Source: Kribbella albertanoniae (GTDB taxonomy: Bacteria; Actinomycetota; Actinomycetes; Propionibacteriales; Kribbellaceae). From it: a stretch of 45,290 bases of DNA. Below, one piece after another: positions 8,261-17,650 of this stretch. Position numbers and translations under genes: made by a program. The stretch spans positions 1 to 45,290 of the forward strand of contig NZ_SMKA01000037.1 of NCBI RefSeq assembly GCF_004348455.1. The letters run 5' to 3'. Positions within the stretch are counted from its first letter, which is position 1; every line of letters starts with the position of its first letter. The notes under the pieces are model-generated. The model was not told the origin of the DNA. It saw only the letters and a program-made list of their open reading frames with translations, and did no database searches.

Positions 8261-10820
8261 CAGAAGCTGACCCCGTTCGTTCCCGCGTTCCAGGCACCGG
8301 TACGTCGTTCGGTCGCAAAACCGCCGCCGGCACCGAGACCACCATCGTCAACCCGCCGCCGGGTGTGTCTTCCGGCTGCACCGACCCCTGCATCGCCTCG
8401 GCCAAGCCCCGGGCCAGCGCTAACCCAAGCCCCACCCCGACCGTATTGTCGGTGTCGCCCAACCGTTGGAACGGCGCGAACACCCGATCCCGATCCGCAC
8501 GGGGAATCCCCGGACCCCGATCGATCACCCGGATCTCGACCGTCTCACCGAGCGAACTCCCGGTCACCAGCGGCCCGCGCTCCGGCGGTGAGTACCGCAG
8601 CGCGTTCGCCACCAGGTTCGCGATCACCCGCTCGATCAGCGCCGGGTCGGCCTCGATCAACGGCAACGTGTGCGGAATGTCGACGACGACCCGCTCACCG
8701 TCGTTACCAAGCTCAGCCAGTACGCCGGGAATCACCTCATCAAGCGCCATCGGCCGCGTGAACACGGGCAGTACGCCGGCCTGCAGGCGACTCAGATCCA
8801 GCAGATTGTCGACCAACCGGGACAGGCGATCGAGCGACTCGTCCGCGGTCTCCAGCAGCTCGGCCCGCTCGGATTCACTCCACTCCACATCATCGCTGCG
8901 CAGCGAAGTCACCGACGCCTTGGCCGATGCCAACGGCGATCGCAGGTCATGACCGACCGCCCGAAGCAACGCCGTACGGAGCTTGTCCGCTTCGGCCAGC
9001 GGCTTCGCCTCCGCAGCAGCCTCTTCCAAGCGCTCCCCGTCGACCAACGCGGCGGCGTACAAGGCCATCGCTCCGACCAGCCGCCGTTCGTCCGCGGCGA
9101 GTTGGCGGCCCTGCAACACCAGGACGAGGTCGTCGCGGGCCGGTACCTCGGCATCGCCTTCCTCGGGGCGGCCGCAGGTCATCGTTCCGGCCGAGGCCAG
9201 CGGGCGCCAGACCTCGGTCAGCTCGTCGTCGTCCACCCGCTCCATCAGGCACGCCCCGGTCATCCCGAACGCCTCGCGAACCCGTTCGAGCAAGGCAGGC
9301 AGCGCGGTCTCGCCCCGCAGCACGGAGCCCGCCAGCGTCGACAACGTCTCCGATTCGGCGGCCGACCGAGCCGCTTGTCTGGTACGGCGAGCAGCCCGGT
9401 CCACGACTGAACTGACCAGCGCCGCGACCAGCACGAAGATCGCCAGCGCGAGGGCGTTGTTCACCTCGGCGATCGTGAAGGTCTTGGTCGGCGGAGTGAA
9501 GAAGTAGTTGATCACCAGCGATCCGCCGACCGCGGTGACGAGCGCCGGCCAGAGCCCGCCGACCAGCGCAACCACCACAACTGCCAGCAGGAAGGCCAGT
9601 ACGTCGCTCGTCAGATTCAACTGGTCGCCGCCGAGGGCCAGCGCCAGCGCCAACACCGGCTGCAGCAGGATCGACAGCACGAAACCCTGCACCTTCCGCC
9701 GCCGCGACAGGCTCCCCCGCTGCCGCGGCAACCGCCCGCGGCCCATCTGCGAGTGCGTGACGATATGTACGTCGATATCGCCCGAATCGCGGATCGTCGA
9801 CGACCCGATCCCCGGGCCACTGAGCGCCGACCACCGTGACCGGCGCGAACCACCGAGCACCAACTGCGTCGCGTTCTCGGCCTTCGCGAACGTGAGCAGG
9901 GCGGCCGGGACATCGTCCCCGACCACCTGGTGATAGGTCCCGCCGAGCGATTCGACCAGATTGCGTTGCTCGGCCAGCCGCTTCGGATCGGCGCCGGTCA
10001 ACCCGTCGGAGCGAGCGACGTGGACGGCGAGGAGATCTCCGCCGGCAGAGCGAGCGACGATGCGGGCCGCGCGCCGGATCAGGGTCTCGCCTTCGGGGCC
10101 GCCGGTCAGCGCGACCACGACCCGCTCCCGAGCCTCCCAGGTCGAGTCGATGTCGTGCTGAGCGCGGTACTGCTGCAGCCCCGCATCCACCCGGTCGGCC
10201 AGCCAGAGCAACGCGAGCTCGCGCAAGGCGGACAAGTTGCCGACCCGGAAGTAGTTGCCCAAGGCAGCATCAATCTTGTCGGCCGCATAAACGTTGCCGT
10301 GGGCCATCCGGCGCCGCAACGCCTCCGGAGTCATGTCGACGAGCTCGATCTGATCCGCCGCCCGAACCACACGATCGGGCACCGTCTCCTGCTGCGGTAC
10401 GCCGGTGATCTTCTCGACCACGTCGTTGATCGACTCGAGGTGCTGGATGTTGACCGCCGAGATCACGTCGATCCCGGCGGCCAGCAGCTCCTCGATGTCC
10501 TGCCAGCGCTTCTTGTTCCTGCTGCCCGGCACGTTCGTGTGCGCGAGTTCGTCGACGAGCGCGACCTCGGGCCGGCGGGCCAGCAGGGCGTCCAGATCCA
10601 GTTCGGTGAAGCTGGCACCGCGGTAGTCGACGATCCGCCGCGGTACCAGTTCGAGTCCTTCGAGCATCGCCGCGGTGTGCTCGCGGCCGTGGGTCTCCAC
10701 GAACCCGATCACCACATCGGTGCCCCGGGCAAGCCTGCGCTGACCCTCGCCCAGCATCTTGTACGTCTTCCCGACACCAGGCGCGGCCCCGAGGTAGACC
10801 CGCAGCTGCCCGCGCTTCAT
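8253..10820 (-). CDS. kdpD: KdpD sensor histidine kinase
   Basis: This is an 855-residue sensor. The KdpD N-terminal domain has Walker A GAAPGVGKT at 11-19 and the signature FVETHGREHT region, followed by a universal-stress-protein-like domain around 235-360. Next come four closely spaced membrane helices (DUF4118, about 385-480), a GAF-like region, the HisKA segment AVGHDLRSPLASAK with His624, and an ATPase domain with GPGIPRADRDRVFAPF and GLGLALARGLA. It senses potassium and osmotic state and phosphorylates KdpE. The start MKRGQLRVYLGAAPG is the conserved family start; a further 13 in-frame codons upstream look like read-through into kdpC. Confidence 0.97.
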   Translation of the reverse strand: MKRGQLRVYLGAAPGVGKTYKMLGEGQRRLARGTDVVIGFVETHGREHTAAMLEGLELVPRRIVDYRGASFTELDLDALLARRPEVALVDELAHTNVPGSRNKKRWQDIEELLAAGIDVISAVNIQHLESINDVVEKITGVPQQETVPDRVVRAADQIELVDMTPEALRRRMAHGNVYAADKIDAALGNYFRVGNLSALRELALLWLADRVDAGLQQYRAQHDIDSTWEARERVVVALTGGPEGETLIRRAARIVARSAGGDLLAVHVARSDGLTGADPKRLAEQRNLVESLGGTYHQVVGDDVPAALLTFAKAENATQLVLGGSRRSRWSALSGPGIGSSTIRDSGDIDVHIVTHSQMGRGRLPRQRGSLSRRRKVQGFVLSILLQPVLALALALGGDQLNLTSDVLAFLLAVVVVALVGGLWPALVTAVGGSLVINYFFTPPTKTFTIAEVNNALALAIFVLVAALVSSVVDRAARRTRQAARSAAESETLSTLAGSVLRGETALPALLERVREAFGMTGACLMERVDDDELTEVWRPLASAGTMTCGRPEEGDAEVPARDDLVLVLQGRQLAADERRLVGAMALYAAALVDGERLEEAAAEAKPLAEADKLRTALLRAVGHDLRSPLASAKASVTSLRSDDVEWSESERAELLETADESLDRLSRLVDNLLDLSRLQAGVLPVFTRPMALDEVIPGVLAELGNDGERVVVDIPHTLPLIEADPALIERVIANLVANALRYSPPERGPLVTGSSLGETVEIRVIDRGPGIPRADRDRVFAPFQRLGDTDNTVGVGLGLALARGLAEAMQGSVQPEDTPGGGLTMVVSVPAAVLRPNDVPVPGTRERTGSASDD

Positions 10821-10827
10821 ACCGTGA

Positions 10828-11394
10828 TCATGCCAGCGCCGCGTTGAGAGTGACGACATTCACGTAGGGCTCTCCCAGGAAACCCAGCGCGCGACCGTGC
10901 GTGTTCTCCTTCACCAACTGCTGCACCTGTGCCACGGACAGCCCACGCTCCCGCGCAACCCGGTTGACCTGCAGAGCCGCGTACGCCGGACTGATCGCGG
11001 GATCGAGGCCCGAACCGCTGGCCGTCACAGCATCCGGCGGAACCTGTGACGGATCGACACCTTCCGCCTGAGCCACCTGCGCACGCCGTTCGTTCACGAG
11101 CTTCAGCAGATCGGGGTTGTTAGGCCCGTACTGCGAGGCCGCGCTGGCCTTCCCGTCGTACTTGGCTGCCGACGGCCTGGTGTGGAACCACTGTGCACCT
11201 TCGTAGGCCTGACCGATCAGGTCGGAGGCGACCTCCTTGCCGTTCACCTTCACGATCGAGCCGTTCGCGTTGCCGTGGAACAGCAGCTGCGAAACCCCGG
11301 TCATCACCAGCGGATACGCGATGCCGAGCACCACCGTGAACACCAGCAGCACGCGTGCTGCAACCCCGAACTGCCTCATCAATTGACCTTTCAC
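10828..11394 (-). CDS. kdpC: KdpC subunit of potassium-transporting ATPase
   Basis: This is a 188-residue protein with a single N-terminal membrane helix (about 10-32, [19 protein letters not shown]) and an extracytoplasmic domain carrying [13 protein letters not shown] and [22 protein letters not shown], the KdpC signature that contacts nucleotide and the KdpB interface. It ends [11 protein letters not shown]. It overlaps kdpB by 4 bp and precedes kdpD by 7 bp. The length is normal for the family. Confidence 0.97.
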   Translation of the reverse strand: MKGQLMRQFGVAARVLLVFTVVLGIAYPLVMTGVSQLLFHGNANGSIVKVNGKEVASDLIGQAYEGAQWFHTRPSAAKYDGKASAASQYGPNNPDLLKLVNERRAQVAQAEGVDPSQVPPDAVTASGSGLDPAISPAYAALQVNRVARERGLSVAQVQQLVKENTHGRALGFLGEPYVNVVTLNAALA

Positions 11395-13469
11395 CGTAGA
11401 CCGGGGATCAGCGAGATCACCAGGTCGAGAAGCTTGATGCCGACGAACGGCGTGATCAGCCCACCGACGCCGTACACGAGCAGGTTGCGGCGCAGCATCG
11501 CCGAGGCCGACGACGGCCGGTAGCGAACACCCCGCAGCGCCAAGGGGACCAAGGCAACGATCACCAGCGCGTTGAACACGATCGCGGAGACGATCGCCGT
11601 CTCCGGCGAGTGCAGCTGCATGATGTTCAGCCGGTCCAGCCCCGGGTACGCCGCGGCGAACAGGGCCGGCAGGATCGCGAAGTACTTGGCCACGTCGTTC
11701 GCGATCGAGAACGTGGTCAGCGAACCCCGGGTGATCAGCAACTGCTTGCCGATCTCAACGATCTCGATCAGCTTGGTCGGGTTGGAGTCCAGGTCGACCA
11801 TGTTGCCGGCCTCCTTGGCCGCCGACGTCCCGGTGTTCATCGCGACCCCGACATCGGCCTGCGCGAGCGCGGGCGCGTCGTTGGTGCCGTCACCGGTCAT
11901 CGCGACCAGCCGGCCGCCTTCCTGCTCCTTCTTGATCAGTGCCATCTTGTCCTCGGGCGTCGCCTCGGCCAGGAAGTCGTCGACCCCGGCTTCCTCAGCG
12001 ATCGCCTTCGCGGTCAGCGCGTTGTCACCGGTGATCATCACGGTCCGGATGCCCATCGCGCGCATCTGGTCGAACCGCTCCCGCATCCCGGCCTTGACCA
12101 CGTCCTTGAGGTGGATCACACCGAGCGCACGAGCCGTCCCGCCGACCGCCTCGGCCACGACGAGCGGCGTACCACCGGAGGCCGAGATGCCGTCGACGAT
12201 CTCACCGAGCCGGGCATCCGACGTACCGCCGTGGCTGTTGATCCAGTTGCTCACGGCACCGGCTGCGCCCTTGCGAACCTGCCGGCCGTCAACGTCCACC
12301 CCGCTCATCCGCGTCTGCGCGGTGAACTCGACAAACGTTGCCTGCGGCAACTCTCCGGTATGACGTTCGCGCAGTCCGTACCCGTTCTTCGCCAGTACGA
12401 CGATCGACCGGCCCTCGGGCGTTTCGTCGGCCAGGCTGGACAGCTGGGCGGCATCGGCCAGCTCGGTGTCGGTCACTCCGGCGACCGGGATGAACTCGGC
12501 CGCCTGCCGGTTGCCCAACGTGATGGTGCCCGTCTTGTCGAGCAGCAAGGTGTTCACGTCACCGGCCGCCTCGACCGCGCGGCCGGACATCGCGAGCACG
12601 TTGCGCTGCACCAACCGGTCCATGCCGGCGATGCCGATCGCGGACAGCAGCGCGCCGATCGTGGTCGGGATCAGGCAGACCAGCAGGGCCACCAGGATCA
12701 CCACGCTGAGGTGCACGCCGCCGTACGTCGCGAAGGTCGGCAGCGTGACCGTGGCGATCAGGAACACGATCGTGAGGCTGGCCAGCAGGATGTTCAGCGC
12801 GATCTCGTTCGGTGTCTTCTGCCTGGCGGCACCCTCGACGAGCGCGATCATCCGGTCGATGAAGCTCTCACCGGGCCTGGTCATGATCTTCACGACGATC
12901 CGGTCCGACAGCACCTTGGTACCGCCGGTGACCGCACTGCGGTCGCCACCGGACTCACGGATGACCGGGGCCGATTCGCCGGTGATCGCTGACTCGTCAA
13001 CGCTTGCCACACCCTCGACGACATCACCGTCGCCCGGGATGATCTGCCCGGCCTCGACGACCACGAGGTCACCGAGCTGCAGCTGAGCGGCCGGGATCTC
13101 CTCTTCCCCGGTGTCAGTGAGCCGGCGGGCAGTGGTCTCGGTCTTGGCCCGGCGCAGGGTCTCGGCCTGGGCCTTGCCCCGACCTTCGGCCACGGCCTCC
13201 GCCAGGTTGGCGAAGATCACCGTCAGCCAAAGCCAGACCACGATCCACCAGACGAACACGGTGGAGTCGGTGAAGGCGATCACGGTCGACGCGACCGCGC
13301 CAACCTCGACCACGAACATCACCGGGTTCTTCACCATCACCCGCGGATCGAGCTTGCGCAGCGCATCCGGCAGCGAGCTCACCAGCATCTTCGGATCAAA
13401 CAGACCCGAGGGCGCCTTCTTCTGGACAGGCGGCTGCTCAACAGCAGGAGCCTTGGTCAGGGTAGTCAC
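11391..13469 (-). CDS. kdpB: KdpB ATPase subunit of potassium-transporting ATPase
   Basis: This 692-residue P-type ATPase has the actuator TGES at 163-166, the phosphorylation loop DKTGTIT with Asp311, and the hinge [22 protein letters not shown]. The membrane part shows the KdpB arrangement, with helices around 55-90, 225-245, 255-285 and three at the C-terminus. It hydrolyses ATP to drive potassium through KdpA and also carries ion transport within its own membrane domain. It overlaps kdpA and kdpC by 4 bp each. Length and all catalytic residues are intact. Confidence 0.98.
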   Translation of the reverse strand: MTTLTKAPAVEQPPVQKKAPSGLFDPKMLVSSLPDALRKLDPRVMVKNPVMFVVEVGAVASTVIAFTDSTVFVWWIVVWLWLTVIFANLAEAVAEGRGKAQAETLRRAKTETTARRLTDTGEEEIPAAQLQLGDLVVVEAGQIIPGDGDVVEGVASVDESAITGESAPVIRESGGDRSAVTGGTKVLSDRIVVKIMTRPGESFIDRMIALVEGAARQKTPNEIALNILLASLTIVFLIATVTLPTFATYGGVHLSVVILVALLVCLIPTTIGALLSAIGIAGMDRLVQRNVLAMSGRAVEAAGDVNTLLLDKTGTITLGNRQAAEFIPVAGVTDTELADAAQLSSLADETPEGRSIVVLAKNGYGLRERHTGELPQATFVEFTAQTRMSGVDVDGRQVRKGAAGAVSNWINSHGGTSDARLGEIVDGISASGGTPLVVAEAVGGTARALGVIHLKDVVKAGMRERFDQMRAMGIRTVMITGDNALTAKAIAEEAGVDDFLAEATPEDKMALIKKEQEGGRLVAMTGDGTNDAPALAQADVGVAMNTGTSAAKEAGNMVDLDSNPTKLIEIVEIGKQLLITRGSLTTFSIANDVAKYFAILPALFAAAYPGLDRLNIMQLHSPETAIVSAIVFNALVIVALVPLALRGVRYRPSSASAMLRRNLLVYGVGGLITPFVGIKLLDLVISLIPGLR

Positions 13470-15100
13470 AGTCCCTCCGCGAGGGGTCCGAGAGTGAGTG
13501 CAGGGAAGTAGGTCAGGCCGGTCACGATCAGGACGACGCCGACGAGCATCGTGACGAAGAGCGCCTTGTGGGTGGGCAGCGTGCCCTGGGTGACGGGCAC
13601 CGGCTGCTGCTTGGCGAGCGAACCCGCCAGGGCGAGCGCGAGCACGATCGGTAGGAACCGGCCGAGCAGCATCACGATGCCGAGGGCCGTGTTGTAGAAG
13701 GGGGTGTTCGCACTGAGACCACCGAACGCCGACCCGTTGTTGTTACCCGCCGAGGTGAACGCATAAAGCACCTCGGTGAACCCATGCGGGCTGTCCGTGT
13801 TGAAGATCGAGGCTCGCGCGACAGCAAGGCCCATCGCGATCGACGCCCCGACCAGTACGACGGTCGGCGTCGTGAGGATGTACAGCGAGACGAGCTTCAT
13901 CTCGCGCGCAGTGATCTTCTTGCGAAGGTACTCCGGTGTCCGGCCGACCATCAGACCAGCGATGAACACCGTCAGTACGGCGAGGATCAGCATGCCGTAG
14001 AGACCGGTACCCGTCCCACCCGGTGAGACCTCACCCAGCATCATGTGGAAGAGCGCCGTACCGCCGCCAAGGGGTGTGAACGAGTCGTGCGCCGAGTTCA
14101 CCGCGCCGGTCGACGTACCGGTGGTTGAGCTGGCGAAGAGCGCGGAGGCCCATTCGCCGAAGCGGGTTTCCTTTCCCTCCAAGGAATTGCCACGGACCTC
14201 GAAGAAGGTCGCGGCGAAGGTGAAGGCCGCCCAGAGCGTGCCCATCACGCCGAGGATCGCGTAGCCCTGGCGCTTGTCCTTGACCATCAGGCCGAAGGTC
14301 CGGGTCAGGCTGACCGGGATGAGCAGCAGCAGGAAGATCTCGAAGAGGTTGGACAGGCCGTTCGGGTTCTCGAACGGGTGCGCGGAGTTGGCGTTGTAGA
14401 AGCCACCGCCGTTCGTGCCGAGCTCCTTGATCACCTCCTGGCTGGCCACCGGGCCGCCAGGAATGGTCTGCGCCTGGCCGACCACCGAGGTGACCTCGTG
14501 ACCACCAGAGAAGTTCTGTACGACGCCCATCGCGACCAGCGCCAGAGTCCCGATCACCGCGATCGGGAGCAACACCCGCAGTACTGTCCGGGTCAGGTCG
14601 ACCCAGAAGTTGCCGAGCCGATCGGTCTTGGACCGGGCGAAGCCGCGGATGACCGCGATCGCGACGGTGATGCCGACCGCGGCGGAGAGGAAGTTCTGTA
14701 CGGCGAGGCCGGCGAACTGGACCAGATGGCCCATCGTCGCCTCGGGCGAATACGACTGCCAGTTCGTGTTCGCGACGAATGACGCCGCCGTGTTGAAGGC
14801 CAGGCCGGACTCGACGTTCGGCAGGCCGAGCGACAGCGGCAGGTGACTCTGGACCCGCTGGAGGATGTACAGCAGGAACATGCTGACCGCGGAGAACGCG
14901 ATCAGTGATCGGGCGTAGACGGCCCAGGTCTGGTCGGCCCGCGCATCCACACCGAACAGCCGGTAGGCGCCCCGCTCGACCCGCAGGTCGGATTCGGAGG
15001 TGTAGACCCGGGCCATGTACCCACCGAGCGGCCGGTAGGCCACGGCCAGGCACGCGACCAGGAGGCCGACCTGCAACAGGCCGGCGGCGGCGTCGGACAT
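13466..15100 (-). CDS. kdpA: KdpA potassium-binding channel subunit
   Basis: This 544-residue polytopic protein starts [26 protein letters not shown]. It contains family landmarks [48 protein letters not shown] (a selectivity-filter loop) and [17 protein letters not shown] (another filter loop). KdpA is a superfamily-K-transporter relative that selects potassium. The ATG at 15098-15100 (complement) is preferred because it shares one base with the kdpF stop; upstream codons read through kdpF in another frame. A full-length, intact member. Confidence 0.98.
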   Translation of the reverse strand: MSDAAAGLLQVGLLVACLAVAYRPLGGYMARVYTSESDLRVERGAYRLFGVDARADQTWAVYARSLIAFSAVSMFLLYILQRVQSHLPLSLGLPNVESGLAFNTAASFVANTNWQSYSPEATMGHLVQFAGLAVQNFLSAAVGITVAIAVIRGFARSKTDRLGNFWVDLTRTVLRVLLPIAVIGTLALVAMGVVQNFSGGHEVTSVVGQAQTIPGGPVASQEVIKELGTNGGGFYNANSAHPFENPNGLSNLFEIFLLLLIPVSLTRTFGLMVKDKRQGYAILGVMGTLWAAFTFAATFFEVRGNSLEGKETRFGEWASALFASSTTGTSTGAVNSAHDSFTPLGGGTALFHMMLGEVSPGGTGTGLYGMLILAVLTVFIAGLMVGRTPEYLRKKITAREMKLVSLYILTTPTVVLVGASIAMGLAVARASIFNTDSPHGFTEVLYAFTSAGNNNGSAFGGLSANTPFYNTALGIVMLLGRFLPIVLALALAGSLAKQQPVPVTQGTLPTHKALFVTMLVGVVLIVTGLTYFPALTLGPLAEGL

Positions 15101-15189
15101 CAGAACCTCTCGGGGAAGATCAGGGCGGCGACCAGGTAGAGGACCAGAGCCACGGCCACCACCAGGCCGGCGACGTTCTCGGCGCTCAC
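15100..15189 (-). CDS. kdpF: KdpF small stabilising subunit
   Basis: This 29-residue ORF starts at GTG 15189 (complement), preceded by a GGAG tract. It is one membrane helix: [20 protein letters not shown], then AALIFPERF. The ending LIFPERF is the classic KdpF C-terminus. KdpF is a single-helix peptide that stabilises the KdpABC complex. The stop shares one base with the kdpA start and its start overlaps the preceding small ORF by GTGA, so all three are likely translated together. Confidence 0.93.
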   Translation of the reverse strand: MSAENVAGLVVAVALVLYLVAALIFPERF

Positions 15190-15269
15190 AACTTCTCCAC
15201 TCCACGCAGCGCGAACCAGACGGCCGCGAACACGACGACGGTGACGGCCAGGTAGATCACGTCAGCCAC
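15186..15269 (-). CDS. 27-residue single-helix membrane protein preceding kdpF
   Basis: GTG at 15267-15269 (complement) follows the purine-rich GAGGTG by 5 bases. The 27-residue product starts [20 protein letters not shown] and ends LRGVEKL: one transmembrane helix with a short basic tail. The stop overlaps the kdpF start by GTGA, so it is the true first cistron of the kdp operon. Peptides of this design before kdpF are familiar to me from other actinobacteria, but I know of no demonstrated function. A second KdpF-like subunit or an assembly/regulatory peptide are both possible. Easily missed because of its length. Confidence 0.75.
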   Translation of the reverse strand: MADVIYLAVTVVVFAAVWFALRGVEKL

Positions 15270-15338
15270 GACAGCACCTCACATTGCTCATGGCTCCACT
15301 GCACACCGCTGGCTGCCTCGTCAGGAGGCTTCTCGCAG

Positions 15339-15380
15339 CTCTCTCACACCCGCCGACAGCTCTCTCACGCGTCTCTCTCA
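15339..15380 (-). promoter_or_regulatory. Three direct CTCTCTCA repeats upstream of the kdp operon
   Basis: CTCTCTCA begins at 15339, 15360 and 15373. The first two sit inside identical 11-mers AGCTCTCTCAC (15337-15347 and 15358-15368) spaced 21 bp, two helical turns. They lie 70 bp upstream of the first kdp start codon, within the gap to the divergent gene at 15427. A KdpE operator is the natural guess from position only. Confidence 0.4.
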
Positions 15381-15426
15381 TACTTACGCGTGGCAGTAGC
15401 CCTACCGATTTGAGGAAGAACCGCCA

Positions 15427-16050
15427 GTGACTGATTTGGACACCACCGCCCCCGCCGAGCAGTTCTTCTCCACCGAGAGCCGGGAGGCCCTCGCCGAGGC
15501 CAGCCGCAAGCTCGCCGAGCGACTGCAGGCCCACACCGAGGCCCTGCTCGCGATGAACGGCACCGAGAACCACGAGACCCTCGACGAGCAGAACGCAGCG
15601 CTCGAGGAGCTCGTCGCCGACTGGAACGACGCCGTCTTCGAGCACACCGGCACCACCCCGCTGCTCCTCGACGAGACCGAGGACCCCGACGCCGAGGACG
15701 ACACCGAGGAGGACCACATCATCAGCGTGGTCTCCCGCTTCGACCTGCGCGTAGTCGACCTGGACACCCTCCTCGAGGCCGGCCGCGCCGCCCAGGAACG
15801 GCACCCCGCCGAGCTCTCCGAAGGCGGCGAGGCCGACCCGGTCGAGACCGCCGAGCAGGCCATCTTCGAGATCAGCCGCGAGGTCGGCGAAGCCTGGTTC
15901 GAACTCCCCGGCATCGAAATGCTCGCCGGCGCCCGCGCCTACGTAGTCCCCGAAGCCCCCTTCGAACCCCTCGACCCCGACGCCGAAGACATCACCACCG
16001 AACTCTCCGCCCCCAACGGCATCCCCACCCACGCCGAATCCTGGGCCTGA
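15427..16050 (+). CDS. Acidic hypothetical protein, divergent from kdp
   Basis: The 207-residue product is strongly acidic with runs of Asp/Glu around 80-95 (DETEDPDAEDDTEEDH) and in the C-terminal third. It is predicted to be mostly helical and soluble, with no signal peptide, membrane helix or cysteine. I do not recognise a domain. The GTG start at 15427 follows GAGGAAGAACC. Codon use is normal for the window. It is divergent from kdp across 157 bp, so the two may share regulatory DNA. No function is proposed. Confidence 0.75.
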   Translation: MTDLDTTAPAEQFFSTESREALAEASRKLAERLQAHTEALLAMNGTENHETLDEQNAALEELVADWNDAVFEHTGTTPLLLDETEDPDAEDDTEEDHIISVVSRFDLRVVDLDTLLEAGRAAQERHPAELSEGGEADPVETAEQAIFEISREVGEAWFELPGIEMLAGARAYVVPEAPFEPLDPDAEDITTELSAPNGIPTHAESWA

Positions 16051-16102
16051 CAGCAAGAGATCTTCCAACCCGGCCCCGGGCGACGCGCGCTCTCGATGCC
16101 GG

Positions 16103-16134
16103 CTCACCAGATACCACGGAGAATCGTGGGTGAG
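16103..16134 (+). terminator. Two-part hairpin between two hypothetical genes
   Basis: CTCAC (16103-16107) pairs with GTGAG (16130-16134) and CCACG (16114-16118) with CGTGG (16125-16129), with an asymmetric internal bulge. It lies 53 bp after the acidic-protein stop and 22 bp before the next start, so it could be a terminator or a leader structure for the next gene. Confidence 0.4.
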
Positions 16135-16155
16135 TCGGCAGTCGAGCGGCGGGGG

Positions 16156-16815
16156 ATGTCGATGCCCGATGTCACCGGGTGGACAGCGGTCGTGCCGATC
16201 GCTTTCGGATCGTCGGTGCTGGGAACCTTGGCCGGGAAGATGCTGGACCGCACCGGCGCCCGAGCCGAACTCATCCGCGACGGATACGCCGACGCCCTCA
16301 AGGCACTCAACGCCTGGGGCCAGTACCCGGAACGCATCTATCGCAGGATCGACGACTCACCGGAGACTCTTCAACGCCTTGAGGCCATGGGAGCGGAGCT
16401 GAAGGCGGCGCTGGCCTACTCGACCGGATGGGTGAGTGGCGAGAGCGCCGAACTGGGCCGCATCTACAACGCCATGGTCGAACTCCTTCGTGCTGAGGTC
16501 ACGATCCACGCCCGGCTCGCCTGGGCTCGCCCGCCCGCGTCGAAGGCGGCATCGATGAACATCGGCGAACTGCCGACGGCGAACGCGGTTCCTGATCAGG
16601 CCGACGGAACGACCCCGGCGGAGTGGTTGATAGTCCAGCTGTTCTCGACCTTGATCCAGTATCGGGTCGGCTGGCGGCGCGTTGTGTGGACCCGGCCACT
16701 GCTCCGTCGCCGGCTTGAGAAACGGCAGGTCGTCGCGCAAGCCAGGCGAGCCTTCGGCGAACGATCGGCGCGGATGCTGAACGGGGATTGGCAATCTGCC
16801 CCAGGATGCCCCTGA
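16156..16815 (+). CDS. Hypothetical protein with N-terminal membrane helix
   Basis: The 219-residue product begins MSMPDVTGWTAVVPIAFGSS with a hydrophobic stretch to about residue 30, then a largely helical, charged region with several Arg-rich segments (RRVVWTRPLLRRRLEKRQ near 185). I do not recognise a family. ATG 16156 follows a GGCGGGGG tract 1 bp away; ATG 16162 is the alternative with better spacing. The N-terminal helix could anchor it to the membrane with the bulk inside. Its codon use matches its neighbours. Confidence 0.6.
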   Translation: MSMPDVTGWTAVVPIAFGSSVLGTLAGKMLDRTGARAELIRDGYADALKALNAWGQYPERIYRRIDDSPETLQRLEAMGAELKAALAYSTGWVSGESAELGRIYNAMVELLRAEVTIHARLAWARPPASKAASMNIGELPTANAVPDQADGTTPAEWLIVQLFSTLIQYRVGWRRVVWTRPLLRRRLEKRQVVAQARRAFGERSARMLNGDWQSAPGCP

Positions 16816-16870
16816 ATGCCCCGCGATCTGGCCTCCCTGAAGCCGTGAAGTGTGGTGAGGGTTGGTTGTC

Positions 16871-17500
16871 ATGACGATTCATGACGATTGCGAGGCGAGC
16901 CGGTTCGGCTCGGGTGTCGAAGGCCGGCTGGAGCTGGCACGGGTGCGGGAGTTGCTGCGCCCCTATCTGCCGGAACCGCCGGCGAAAGTAGCGGATATCG
17001 GCGGTGGTCCAGGAGGTCATGCCCGGGGACTGCGGGCGGACGGGTACGACGTGCGGATGCTGAATCCGGTCGCGCCACAGGTCGAGGACGAGGAGTTCGA
17101 CGCGGCTTTCCTGTCGGGGTTGATGCACCACCTGGTGTACCTGGAGGATCGCCGGGCCGCACTGAGGGAAGCCATTCGGGTCACGAAGTGCGGCGGCTTC
17201 GTGGCAGCCGTTGCGGTCAACCGAACGGCGAGCCGACGGGCGCATGCGACGTACCACACGGTGGCGCAGTTGCGGTCCGAACTGTCGGGAGCCGGCCTGC
17301 GCGCCGTATCGATCTACGGGCTGACCGCGGCCGGCGGCTGGCTGAGCATCATGGTCGACCGTCACTACAACGGACTCGCGCTACCGGACAGCGAACCGGA
17401 TCCGTTGCAGACCGCGCTCGAGTGTGCGCGTCTCGCTGATCGGCAGCCTGAGATGGTGCAGTCGAGTTCGTTGTTGTTCGGGATTGGTCAGCGTGATTGA
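16871..17500 (+). CDS. Small class I SAM-dependent methyltransferase
   Basis: The 209-residue protein has motif I VADIGGGPGGHARGL (about residues 40-54) and motif IV FDAAFLSGLMHHLVYLEDR, then REAIRVTKCGGFVAAVAVNR, a Methyltransf_11/23-type Rossmann core. The C-terminus ends SSSLLFGIGQRD, as in methyltransferases where a variable tail covers the active site. The substrate is unknown. ATG 16871 is chosen because GAGGG lies just upstream. It is a lone gene between a hypothetical protein and a regulator on the same strand. Confidence 0.82.
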   Translation: MTIHDDCEASRFGSGVEGRLELARVRELLRPYLPEPPAKVADIGGGPGGHARGLRADGYDVRMLNPVAPQVEDEEFDAAFLSGLMHHLVYLEDRRAALREAIRVTKCGGFVAAVAVNRTASRRAHATYHTVAQLRSELSGAGLRAVSIYGLTAAGGWLSIMVDRHYNGLALPDSEPDPLQTALECARLADRQPEMVQSSSLLFGIGQRD

Positions 17501-17650
17501 GCAGCCGGTCGGTGAGGTAGCCGAGCAGGATGAAGAAGAGGACTGCGAGGGCATGGACAGCGATCTGGACGAGCAGCATGGGTCTCATGCTTCTGTCTGG
17601 TGATCCGATCAGACAGTGGCAAGAATGCCGTTGTTCGATAGATTGTGGTC

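Noticed and set aside
15262..16107. Minus-strand 281-codon Gly-rich frame opposite the acidic-protein gene
   Set aside because: The composition is that of a shadow frame of Glu/Asp-rich coding DNA, and it crosses the kdp upstream region.
17349..17588. Minus-strand 79-codon frame with a hydrophobic N-terminus (LLVQIAVHALAVLFFILLGY)
   Set aside because: Most of the frame lies over the methyltransferase gene, its start has no good ribosome site, and its C-terminal half looks like random high-GC translation. A short membrane peptide in the gap 17501-17650 remains possible.
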